Assembly: GCA_002340405.1 (NCBI GenBank)
Contig: DDLZ01000089.1
Coordinates: 28,757 to 40,374 of the forward strand
Origin: Bacteroidales bacterium UBA2559
GTDB taxonomy: Bacteria; Bacteroidota; Bacteroidia; Bacteroidales; Bacteroidaceae
DNA length: 11,618 bases
Reading direction: 5' to 3'
Positions 1 through 6,799 of the stretch are shown one piece after another. The position numbers and the translations under genes were made by a program. Below the pieces are notes generated by a model. The model was not told the DNA's origin. It searched no databases and saw only the letters and a list, made by a program, of their open reading frames with translations. The first letter of the stretch is position 1. Each line of letters opens with the position of its first letter.

Positions 1-719
1 TGGACATCTCACGCATGGCTGCGTTGGTTGACCAGATTGCCGATTTGCATCATAGAGGCGTTGAGGTACTCCTTATATCATCGGGTGCGGTGGCTTCCGG
101 CCGCGGAGCACTCCCCGAACTAAAAGATGAGAGCGTCACCGGACGTCAGCTTTTTGCGGCTGTAGGTCAGGCTAAGCTCATCGAACACTATTACAACCTT
201 TTTCAGGAGTTCGGAATAACGGTAGGCCAGATCCTGACCACGAGGGAAAACTTCGTAAACAAGACTCTGCTTGCAAACCAGAAGCGCTGTGTCAAGGCCA
301 TGCTGGATAACAGGGTCGTTCCCGTGATCAATGAAAACGATGTGGTGTCAATTGAAGAGCTTATGTTCACAGACAACGATGAGCTTTCGGCCCTTGTCTC
401 CCGTATGATGAAGGTCGAACTGCTTGTCATTTTGACCAATGTTGACGGCGTCTTCACCGGCAGTCCCGATGAATCGGGTTCGGAACTTATCCGTGACATC
501 TGGCTCGATGACGACTATTCGGGCTGTGTGGGCGCATCCAAGTCAAGTTTCGGACGCGGGGGGATGATGACCAAAATGAATACCGCCATGGGTGTGGCTA
601 AAGATGGAATAGAGGTACGCATAGCCAACGGGCGCCGTCAGGATATACTCATTGAGGTCTTGACAGATCCCGACAATGCCCTGTGTACCCGTTTTCACCC
701 GTCAAAAAAACCGATATGA
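1..719 (+). CDS. proB: Glutamate 5-kinase, 5'-truncated by the window edge, PUA-less form
   Basis: This enzyme phosphorylates L-glutamate with ATP to gamma-glutamyl phosphate, the first and usually feedback-controlled step of proline synthesis in the cytoplasm. The frame is open from the left edge (first full codon at position 3), so the true start and roughly the first 20-25 residues lie outside. Visible amino-acid kinase signatures are [12 protein letters not shown] near the beginning, [25 protein letters not shown], and [12 protein letters not shown] before the end. The protein stops soon after the kinase domain ([11 protein letters not shown]), so the C-terminal PUA domain of the roughly 367-residue E. 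coli enzyme is absent, and proA leaves no room for it. The TGA stop overlaps the proA ATG by four bases, which suggests translational coupling. The identification is secure; only the N-terminus is unknown. Confidence 0.95.
   Translation, partial: DISRMAALVDQIADLHHRGVEVLLISSGAVASGRGALPELKDESVTGRQLFAAVGQAKLIEHYYNLFQEFGITVGQILTTRENFVNKTLLANQKRCVKAMLDNRVVPVINENDVVSIEELMFTDNDELSALVSRMMKVELLVILTNVDGVFTGSPDESGSELIRDIWLDDDYSGCVGASKSSFGRGGMMTKMNTAMGVAKDGIEVRIANGRRQDILIEVLTDPDNALCTRFHPSKKPI
704..710 (+). promoter_or_regulatory. A7 run in -1 slippery phase at the proB/proA junction (candidate)
   Basis: Seven consecutive A residues are read in the proB frame as the last base of a Ser codon followed by AAA AAA, which fits the X XXY YYZ pattern of -1 frameshift sites. 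A -1 slip here would bypass the proB stop at 717-719 and enter the proA frame, joining the kinase to ProA through two extra residues (Thr-Asp) before the ProA Met. This is seen in sequence only. No Shine-Dalgarno-like stimulator lies upstream, and the nearest hairpin is farther downstream than usual. It may simply be two lysine codons. Confidence 0.3.
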
Positions 720-1960
720 TTGAAAATATGCTTGAGAGGCTTCAGGAAGCCTCATATACCCTTAATCTGCTCGAAGAGAAGCAGATCAACGCTGCTTTGA
801 ATGCTGTTGCCGAGGCCATCGTAACGGAAAAAGAGGCTCTGCTTAAGGCAAACGCTGTTGACCTGTCCCGCATGGACAAGGATAACCCTGTTTATGACCG
901 CCTTATGCTGACTCCCGAACGGCTGGCAGACATTGCGCAGGATATGCGCAAAGTGGCCGAACTGCCCTGTCCGGTAGGAGAGGTCATAGATAGCCGTGTC
1001 CGTCCCAACGGGATGAAGATTGTACGTGTCAGGGTTCCGTTCGGCGTGATTGGGGTTATTTACGAGGCCCGTCCGAACGTCAGCTTCGATGTCTTCTCAC
1101 TCTGTCTGAAATCACGTAATGCCTGTGCTCTGAAAGGAGGCAGCGACGCTGAAGATTCCAACCGTGCAATAGTGGAGCTTATACGGCGCGTTCTCAAAGA
1201 ACAGGGTGTCAATCCCGATGTGGTGTTGCTCCTGCCCTCCAGCCGGGAAGCGGCGGTTGAGCTGATGCGGGCAGTCGGAAAGGTGGACCTGCTTATCCCG
1301 CGCGGAAGCGCCCGTCTCATAAAATCGGTACGCGAACAGGCTCTGGTGCCGGTCATAGAGACTGGGGCAGGGGTCTGTCATACCTATTTTGATTCATCGG
1401 GCGACCTGAAGAAAGGAGCCGATATCATATTTAATTCCAAGACCCGCCGTGTAAGTGTGTGTAACGCACTCGACACACTTGTAATAAGCGCCGACCGTCT
1501 GGGCGACCTGCCCCGATTGTGCGAAAGGCTGGCCGAAAAGAATGTGGTGATTGAAGCCGACGGGCAATCCTATGCCGCGCTTTCCGGCAGCTATCCTTCC
1601 GGACTTCTGGAACATTCCAACCGGGAGAGTTTCGGCAAGGAGTTTCTCTCTTACCGCATGTCAATAAAGACCGCAGCCTCTTTCGATGAGGCTGTAAGGC
1701 ACATCCGCCGTTACACCTCACACCATAGCGAGTGCATAGTGACCGAAGATGAGAAAAACGGCCGCCTGTTCCAGCAATCCGTCGATGCCGCCTGTGTCTA
1801 TGTCAATGTTTCAACGGCATTCACCGACGGCGCTCAGTTCGGTCTGGGTGCCGAAATCGGTATCAGTACGCAGAAATTGCATGCCCGCGGTCCGATGGCG
1901 CTTGAAGAACTTACCACATACAAATGGCTCATCAACGGAGATGGGCAGATCAGAAATTGA
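716..1960 (+). CDS. proA: Gamma-glutamyl phosphate reductase
   Basis: This enzyme reduces gamma-glutamyl phosphate to glutamate-5-semialdehyde with NADPH, the second step of proline synthesis, using the unstable product of ProB. The start chosen is the ATG overlapping the proB stop, giving 414 residues, close to the 417 of E. coli. An in-frame ATG at 683 would add 11 residues inside proB and is less likely. It has an aldehyde-dehydrogenase-type fold: the N-terminal cofactor half contains [15 protein letters not shown] (108-122), and the catalytic cysteine is Cys249 in [12 protein letters not shown]. The region [19 protein letters not shown] (323-341) corresponds to the family signature, and [20 protein letters not shown] lies near the C-terminus. 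No Shine-Dalgarno precedes the start, so translation probably depends on ribosomes finishing proB. It is followed after 16 bases by argF'. Confidence 0.97.
   Translation: MIENMLERLQEASYTLNLLEEKQINAALNAVAEAIVTEKEALLKANAVDLSRMDKDNPVYDRLMLTPERLADIAQDMRKVAELPCPVGEVIDSRVRPNGMKIVRVRVPFGVIGVIYEARPNVSFDVFSLCLKSRNACALKGGSDAEDSNRAIVELIRRVLKEQGVNPDVVLLLPSSREAAVELMRAVGKVDLLIPRGSARLIKSVREQALVPVIETGAGVCHTYFDSSGDLKKGADIIFNSKTRRVSVCNALDTLVISADRLGDLPRLCERLAEKNVVIEADGQSYAALSGSYPSGLLEHSNRESFGKEFLSYRMSIKTAASFDEAVRHIRRYTSHHSECIVTEDEKNGRLFQQSVDAACVYVNVSTAFTDGAQFGLGAEIGISTQKLHARGPMALEELTTYKWLINGDGQIRN
736..753 (+). other. Small perfect hairpin inside the 5' end of proA
   Basis: GAGGCTT (736-742) and AAGCCTC (747-753) form a perfect 7-bp stem with a CAGG tetraloop. 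ATAT at 726-729 and 754-757 could add a second helix across a bulge. The hairpin starts 20 bases after the proA start codon and 25 bases after the A7 run. It could influence initiation of proA or pause ribosomes, but it lies within codons for an ordinary ProA helix and may be chance. Confidence 0.3.
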
Positions 1961-1964
1961 AAAA

Positions 1965-1969
1965 AGGAG
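1965..1969 (+). promoter_or_regulatory. Shine-Dalgarno sequence of argF'
   Basis: AGGAG lies seven bases upstream of the ATG at 1977. It is the clearest ribosome binding site at any gene start in the window and decides the argF' start against a longer open frame that reaches back into proA. Most other starts here lack such a motif, as is usual in Bacteroidota. Confidence 0.7.
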
Positions 1970-1976
1970 AATCCAA

Positions 1977-2933
1977 ATGAGACATTTTACCGAAGTTAAA
2001 GATTTAGGTAACCTGCATCAGGCTTTGCAGGAGGCCCTGGAGATAAAAAAAGAGAGGTTCAAATATGTAGAGCTGGGACGGAATAAGACGCTCCTTATGG
2101 TGTTCTTCAATTCAAGTCTTAGAACACGTCTCAGCACACAGAAGGCTGCTATGAATCTGGGCATGAACGTGATTGTGCTTGACATAAACCAGGGAGCATG
2201 GAAGCTTGAGACCGAACGGGGCGTGGTCATGGATGGTGACAAGTCCGAGCATCTGCTGGAGGCTATCCCCGTAATGGGCTGTTATTGCGACATCATTGGG
2301 ATCCGCTCTTTTGCCCAATTGGAGAACCGCGAAGATGATTATCAGGAGAAGATACTAAACCAGTTCATCCAATATTCCGGCCGTCCCGTATTTTCGATGG
2401 AGGCTGCCACAGGACATCCGCTCCAGAGCTTTGCCGACTGGATAACAATCGAGGAAAACAAGAGCGTAGAACGTCCGAAGGTGGTTCTGACCTGGGCTCC
2501 CCATCCGAAAGCTCTGCCGCAGGCCGTTCCCAATTCTTTCGTTCAGTGGATGGTCGCTGTCGGTTACGAGGTGGTGATCACGCATCCCAGAGGTTATGAG
2601 CTGGATGAGAAATTTACTGCAGGCGCAAGAATAGAGTATGACCAGATGAAAGCCATGCAGGGCGCGCATTTCGTTTATGCCAAGAACTGGTCGGCGGCCT
2701 CGCTTGAACATTATGGTCAGGTGCTGAGCATGGAGCGCAGTTGGACCGTGAGCAGACGTCAGATGGATGTTACCGACAACGCGTTTTTCATGCATTGCCT
2801 GCCCGTCCGTCGCAACATGATTGTTACCGACGAGGTCATTGAGGGACCGCGCTCACTTGTAATACCCGAAGCCGCCAACCGTGAGATTTCGGCGACGGTA
2901 GTCATAAAGAAGATTCTTGAAGGGCTTGAATAA
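1977..2933 (+). CDS. argF': N-succinylornithine carbamoyltransferase (ArgF' type)
   Basis: This enzyme transfers the carbamoyl group from carbamoyl phosphate to an N-acylated ornithine, forming N-acylcitrulline in the arginine pathway. Bacteroides uses this acylated route in place of ordinary ornithine carbamoyltransferase. At 318 residues it has the family length. Visible motifs are the carbamoyl phosphate-binding S-x-R-T-R (Ser47-Leu-Arg49-Thr-Arg51, in FFNSSLRTR), Trp75 in NQGAWKLETE, the loop MDGDKSEHLLEA (85-96), and HCLPVRR (273-279). Residue 90 is Ser. The known specificity residue is Pro90 in the B. fragilis succinyl enzyme and Glu92 in the Xanthomonas acetyl enzyme; changing Glu92 to Ser, Pro, Val or Ala is reported to convert the latter to succinylornithine use. 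I therefore infer an N-succinylornithine substrate. The gene follows proA by 16 bases, probably in one transcript, linking two glutamate-derived pathways. Confidence 0.93.
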   Translation: MRHFTEVKDLGNLHQALQEALEIKKERFKYVELGRNKTLLMVFFNSSLRTRLSTQKAAMNLGMNVIVLDINQGAWKLETERGVVMDGDKSEHLLEAIPVMGCYCDIIGIRSFAQLENREDDYQEKILNQFIQYSGRPVFSMEAATGHPLQSFADWITIEENKSVERPKVVLTWAPHPKALPQAVPNSFVQWMVAVGYEVVITHPRGYELDEKFTAGARIEYDQMKAMQGAHFVYAKNWSAASLEHYGQVLSMERSWTVSRRQMDVTDNAFFMHCLPVRRNMIVTDEVIEGPRSLVIPEAANREISATVVIKKILEGLE

Positions 2934-2939
2934 GAGAAA

Positions 2940-3590
2940 TCAGTAAACCATTTTCAGGTCGTAATCCTTATCATAACCACGGCAGGTAAGGCGTATCGTA
3001 TCGCCTTTGTTCGGATTATAACCGGTCAGGGGAACTGACAGATAGAGAGTTTTTGTGTAACCGTCAAGCTCTCCTGCGGCATCGTGGTAAACGGTAAATG
3101 TAAGCTTCTGCGGGTCATTCAGACGCACCACCTGAACATCGTGGACAGACTTGCTGGTGGCCACTTTTATTCCGAGCGTTATATTCAGGTATCCGCTGCC
3201 CGGATATGCCATTGTAACGAAGACGGGGTCGTCTTTTATACCGCTCTGTCCGAACTCCCTCTCCTCTGCGGCATTGAATATCATCTTCCCTGACACAATT
3301 CCGCTGCCCACCTGCATCATCTGTAATATCTTAACGGTCTTTTTCTCACTTATGGTGTATGAGCAGATCATTCTGTAGGAGGTGTCGGGAAACAGCTTCT
3401 GATCATTCTCTTCGACAAGATAGCGGTTCCCCATATCATCCTGGATAACCTCAACATGTCCGGCGGTATCGGTATAACAGGTGACGAATCCGACGGTTTT
3501 GGGTTCAACCTCCTCTTCTTCCCAGTCAAAAATACAGGAAGAGAATGTCAGGAGAGCGCATAGAGTCATCAGCAGAGTTCTTTTTTTCAT
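2940..3590 (-). CDS. NigD-like lipoprotein
   Basis: This 216-residue predicted lipoprotein has signal MKKRTLLMTLCALLTFSSC with the lipidated Cys19. An acidic stretch (FDWEEEEVEP, 21-30) follows, of the kind that in Bacteroidetes can direct lipoproteins to the cell surface. The mature part resembles NigD-like proteins: an N-terminal OB-like half including RYLVEENDQKLFPDTSYRM (56-74), and a C-terminal beta-rich half ending LSVPLTGYNPNKGDTIRLTC (184-203) then RGYDKDYDLKMVY. NigD is named after a gene of the nigrescin bacteriocin locus of Prevotella nigrescens, but most relatives have no known function, and nothing here suggests a bacteriocin. It is the last gene of the five-gene operon, two bases after the acyltransferase stop, which implies coupled expression with envelope genes. 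Its stop faces the argF' stop across six bases. Family assignment rests on recall of the pattern. Confidence 0.8.
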   Translation of the reverse strand: MKKRTLLMTLCALLTFSSCIFDWEEEEVEPKTVGFVTCYTDTAGHVEVIQDDMGNRYLVEENDQKLFPDTSYRMICSYTISEKKTVKILQMMQVGSGIVSGKMIFNAAEEREFGQSGIKDDPVFVTMAYPGSGYLNITLGIKVATSKSVHDVQVVRLNDPQKLTFTVYHDAAGELDGYTKTLYLSVPLTGYNPNKGDTIRLTCRGYDKDYDLKMVY

Positions 3591-3592
3591 AA

Positions 3593-4744
3593 TCAGATAG
3601 AGTTAAGTTGGTTAATAAGCGGGTTTGCGTACATAACGAGAATCTTTTCACGCAGATAATCAAGGTCGGGATTGGCAATCTCAATTTTGGCAAGCTGCCC
3701 GGCCAGATACTCCTCAAAAGCCCTCTTTTCTGCATCGCTGTAGAGTCCGGCCTGTGACTGATCGCCGCGCAGCATATCCAGTGCAATACGGTTGCAGGGA
3801 TAGATACGATATCCTTTAAAAATGTGGTTATCAATGATATCGCCTACCTGTTTGAGGAATTGATTGCGGGGTACGGATTCGTCAAGAGCATCAATCTCGT
3901 CATCAATTGGAGCCGCTGCATGGTAGTGTATGTGCCCTTTATAGCCTGACAGTCCGGTCTTGATATTTATAAAATCATCCCGGTCGCTCTTCACGAAATC
4001 GGGATTGTCCCTTTTTTGTTGAAATTCGGCGGCTTTCAGCCAGTCACACGGGTCATACTCATAGCTTATGGTAAGAGGTGTGATATGGAGAGACTGAAGC
4101 CGTTTCTTGAGCGATCCCTCATTGCCTGACATGGCAAGCATCTTAAGCACACTTGTCTGGGTGCGGTCATCGGAATCCTTGGCGCGGCCTTCACGCTGCG
4201 CCAACCATACCGGACTCTTTTTTTCTTGAATGACAAAGCGTATATATTCGGAAAGGGTCTTCGATGATTCCAGCAGCTCCGATACCGTGGCCGAACGGTT
4301 TACTATGAAGCTGCGGTTCAGCCTCACCAGCGTCTCAACCCAGGGGCGGAAAAGCAGGTTGTTGCCTATGCCTATTTCGACCGATTTTTTGCCGCTCTTA
4401 AGAAGGATATAGGAGAGCAGCGCCGGGTCAAGGACAATGTCCCTGTGATTTGAAAGAAATATGAAATTCTCCCGACCTGCCGGCAGAGCCGAGAAGTCGT
4501 TGGTGAAACCGGTACTGTTATCTGCTATGATCTTATTCAGAAACGGTCGTATCACACCCATCTGGAAGCTGCTCACAGTCTTGAAGCGGCGTGTATAGAG
4601 TTTATGCACCCAAATGGGCACACCCTTCACCAACTTTCTGATAACTTCCTTGAACTCAGGATCGCGCAGAAGGGTAAGAACAGCTTCGCGTACCTCGCTG
4701 TCCTCAAGTGAACGCATATTATCAAACCGTTCGGGAATCTTCAT
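3593..4744 (-). CDS. PlsC-like glycerolipid acyltransferase
   Basis: This is probably a membrane-associated acyltransferase of the 1-acylglycerol-3-phosphate / glycerolphosphate family, transferring acyl chains to lipid precursors at the inner membrane. From the ATG at 4744 it has 383 residues. Motif I is FLSNHRDIVLDPALL, with His100; the next acidic residues are Asp102 and Asp106, so the usual H-x4-D spacing reads H-x5-D. RSFIVNRS (144-151) fits motif II, LAQREGR (181-187) is the EGR motif III, and ITPLTISYEYDP (221-232) is motif IV with Pro223. About 150 residues follow the catalytic domain and are unfamiliar. The frame also opens at a TTG (4768) that would overlap ddl by 17 bases; I prefer the ATG, seven bases after the ddl stop. 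Acyl donor and acceptor are unknown; lysophosphatidate is a guess from the family. Confidence 0.82.
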   Translation of the reverse strand: MKIPERFDNMRSLEDSEVREAVLTLLRDPEFKEVIRKLVKGVPIWVHKLYTRRFKTVSSFQMGVIRPFLNKIIADNSTGFTNDFSALPAGRENFIFLSNHRDIVLDPALLSYILLKSGKKSVEIGIGNNLLFRPWVETLVRLNRSFIVNRSATVSELLESSKTLSEYIRFVIQEKKSPVWLAQREGRAKDSDDRTQTSVLKMLAMSGNEGSLKKRLQSLHITPLTISYEYDPCDWLKAAEFQQKRDNPDFVKSDRDDFINIKTGLSGYKGHIHYHAAAPIDDEIDALDESVPRNQFLKQVGDIIDNHIFKGYRIYPCNRIALDMLRGDQSQAGLYSDAEKRAFEEYLAGQLAKIEIANPDLDYLREKILVMYANPLINQLNSI

Positions 4745-4751
4745 AGCTATT

Positions 4752-5726
4752 TTAAAAACTGTCTTCAATAATCTCGGTAAGCATTTCGGTAAGGCTCATT
4801 CCGGCTGCCCTTATCTGCTGGGGAATGAAACTCGTATCGGTCATGCCGGGGGTGGTGTTCACCTCCAGCAGGTTTATTTTGTTACCTTCGGTGATGATAT
4901 AGTCATTGCGTATTACGCCGTGACATCCCAAAAAATCATAGATGAATGCCGTGATATCCTGTATGCGGTCTCTCAGTTCATCGGATATGCGGGCCGGAGT
5001 AATCTCCTCAACCATGCCGTTGTATTTGGCTTCATAATCAAAGAATTCGGTCTTGGATACCACTTCGGTCACGGGCAGGCGCACCTCGCGCTTACGGGTT
5101 CTGTAATATCCGTTCGTCACCTCGATACCCTTCATGAAGGATTCAACCATAATTTCGAAATTCTCTTTGAAAGCCTCCTCCATTGCAGGTATTATCTGTT
5201 CACGGGTCCTGACCTTGGTGGTGCCGAAGCTTGAACCGCCATCGGTCGGTTTGATAAAGCAGGGCATTCCTACCTTGCGTATAACCTCGTCGGGGTCAAC
5301 CGCATCACCCTTGCGTATGCGCATGGATTCCGCTACGTCTATTTTGCAGCTCTTTAGGATTTTGTTAAGCATGAACTTATTGAAGGTAAGAGCCGAAGGC
5401 AGCACATCGCAGGTGGAAAAGGGGATGCGCATAAGTCTGAGGTAACCTTCCAGTATGCCGTTTTCGCCCGGTGTGCCATGTATTGTTATATATGCGTAGT
5501 CAAACACCCTCTTTTCCCCGTTGTGGGTAAAGCTGAAGTCGTTACGGTCAATCGGTTCCCTGACTCCTTCGGGCAGATGAGCCTCCCATCGCTTCCCCTC
5601 TATCTCAACCAGATATGGCTCATACCTATCCCTGTCCATATGTTTAAGGATTGTCGCCGCACTGCGGAGCGACACGTGATTCTCTTTCGAATCTCCTCCG
5701 GCTACTATTGCAATTATGCGTTTCAT
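4752..5726 (-). CDS. ddl: D-alanine-D-alanine ligase
   Basis: This cytoplasmic ATP-grasp ligase joins two D-alanines to make the dipeptide that ends the peptidoglycan stem peptide. At 324 residues it is a usual length. In order there are GGDSKENHVSLRSA (10-23) with Glu15, equivalent to the first catalytic Glu; HGTPGENGILEGYL (83-95); PSALTFNK (110-117); the ATP-binding FIKPTDGGSSFG (157-168) with Lys159 and the omega-region Ser165/166; DYEAKY (230-235) with the Lys-Tyr pair that completes the triad; VIRNDYI with Arg273 and Asp275; and LLEVNTTPGMT (286-296) with the metal ligands Glu288 and Asn290. Tyr rather than Phe at the triad position argues for D-Ala-D-Ala, not a depsipeptide-forming D-Ala-D-Lac enzyme. 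It starts two bases after the rluD stop, in an operon with a PASTA protein, which strengthens the cell-wall theme. Confidence 0.96.
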   Translation of the reverse strand: MKRIIAIVAGGDSKENHVSLRSAATILKHMDRDRYEPYLVEIEGKRWEAHLPEGVREPIDRNDFSFTHNGEKRVFDYAYITIHGTPGENGILEGYLRLMRIPFSTCDVLPSALTFNKFMLNKILKSCKIDVAESMRIRKGDAVDPDEVIRKVGMPCFIKPTDGGSSFGTTKVRTREQIIPAMEEAFKENFEIMVESFMKGIEVTNGYYRTRKREVRLPVTEVVSKTEFFDYEAKYNGMVEEITPARISDELRDRIQDITAFIYDFLGCHGVIRNDYIITEGNKINLLEVNTTPGMTDTSFIPQQIRAAGMSLTEMLTEIIEDSF

Positions 5727-5728
5727 CT

Positions 5729-6799
5729 CTATTTATCGTAGTCTCTTGATTTTACATATTCACGCCACCTGTCAAATAGGGTGGACATATCGGATGGGAG
5801 TTCCGAATCGAAGAACATCTCCTCTCCGGTAAGCGGATGCAGGAAACCCAGTGTCTTGGCATGCAGCGCCTGACGCGGACAGACCTCAAAGCAGTTCTGA
5901 ACGAACTGTGTATAACGACTATAGGTAGTTCCTTTGAGTATCCGGTTGCCGCCGTAACGCTCATCGTTGAAAAGCGGGTGTCCCAGATGTTTCATGTGCA
6001 CCCTTATCTGGTGGGTGCGGCCGGTCTCCAGCCGGCATTCCACAACCGATGTGTAACCGAATCTCTCCAGTACCGTATAGTGTGTCACCGCATGTTTGCC
6101 CACCTCCGGATCAAATGATACGGTCATCTGCAGGCGGTCTTTGGGATTGCGTGTTATCCGGCTCTCCACACTGCCCTCTGCCGGATCGGGAACACCCCAG
6201 ACAAGTGCCTGATATGTCCGTTTTGTAGTCCTGTTAAAGAACTGCATGCCAAGGCCGGTCTTGGCATCGGGCGACTTGGCCGCCACAAGCAGTCCCGATG
6301 TATCCTTGTCTATGCGGTGAATAAGTCCTACCTGCGGGCTGTTGGGGTCATAGTCGGGATTATCTCTAAGGTGCCAAGCTATTGCATTGACCAGTGTGCC
6401 ATGGAAGTTGCCGCACCCCGGGTGGACTACAAGTCCGGCCGGTTTGTTGATCACAATAAGGCAGTCATCTTCATATACTATATCCAGAGGTATCTCCTCG
6501 GGTTCAATCTCACTGCTGTAGCGCGGACGGTCCATCATGATGGCAATAACGTCCAGCGGCTTTACTTTATAGTTACTTTTGACCGGCCTGTCGTTAACCA
6601 TAACCATTCCGGCATCGGCAGCCTTCTGGATGCGGTTGCGCGAAGCATGTTCCACACGGTCAAAAATATACTTGTCAATCCGTTGCGGCGACTGTCCCTT
6701 GTCAACTACGAAGCGAAAGTGTTCAAACAGCTCTGCCGCATCGGGAGCAGGTTCCAGATCGTCAAGTGAATCTTCTATCTCATCCTCAAGGTCAATCAT
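5729..6799 (-). CDS. rluD: 23S rRNA pseudouridine synthase, RluD type
   Basis: This is predicted to convert uridines of the 23S rRNA helix 69 loop (1911/1915/1917 in E. coli numbering) to pseudouridine. The 356 residues comprise an acidic leader (MIDLEDEIEDSLDDLEPAPD, 1-20), an S4 RNA-binding domain from about residue 38 to 85 (RIDKYIFDRVEHASRNRIQK), and the RluA/RluD catalytic domain. The latter begins with VINKPAGLVVHPG and carries GLIHRIDKDTSGLLVAAK (158-175) with catalytic Asp164, followed by ETGRTHQIRVHMKHLGHPLF. The ATG at 6799 overlaps the TGA of the PASTA gene as ATGA, so the start is well fixed and translation is probably coupled. RluA-family members can differ in target uridine, so the site is inferred from the domain layout (S4 plus catalytic core), not shown. 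Confidence 0.93.
   Translation of the reverse strand: MIDLEDEIEDSLDDLEPAPDAAELFEHFRFVVDKGQSPQRIDKYIFDRVEHASRNRIQKAADAGMVMVNDRPVKSNYKVKPLDVIAIMMDRPRYSSEIEPEEIPLDIVYEDDCLIVINKPAGLVVHPGCGNFHGTLVNAIAWHLRDNPDYDPNSPQVGLIHRIDKDTSGLLVAAKSPDAKTGLGMQFFNRTTKRTYQALVWGVPDPAEGSVESRITRNPKDRLQMTVSFDPEVGKHAVTHYTVLERFGYTSVVECRLETGRTHQIRVHMKHLGHPLFNDERYGGNRILKGTTYSRYTQFVQNCFEVCPRQALHAKTLGFLHPLTGEEMFFDSELPSDMSTLFDRWREYVKSRDYDK

Noticed and set aside
683-715. ProA start 11 codons upstream of the chosen ATG
   Set aside because: It would lie inside the proB coding region, and the ATGA-overlapping start gives the usual ProA length and N-terminus.
1749-1976. Longer N-terminus for the carbamoyltransferase, in frame from 1749
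   Set aside because: It overlaps proA, its residues resemble nothing in the family, and AGGAG is placed correctly for the ATG at 1977.
2355-2795. Minus-strand open frame opposite argF'
   Set aside because: It is the antisense image of strongly conserved carbamoyltransferase sequence.
2905-2990. Short inverted repeats near the convergent stops, such as AAGAAgaTTCTT and CCTTA...TAAGG
   Set aside because: The loops are too short or too long and no T tract follows, so I do not call a terminator.
4745-4768. TTG start of the acyltransferase overlapping ddl
   Set aside because: An ATG follows eight codons later, just after the ddl stop, and fits the spacing of the rest of the operon.
4614-5234. 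Long plus-strand open frame (206 codons) opposite ddl and the acyltransferase
   Set aside because: It lies antisense to two genes with clear conserved motifs and has no recognisable domain.
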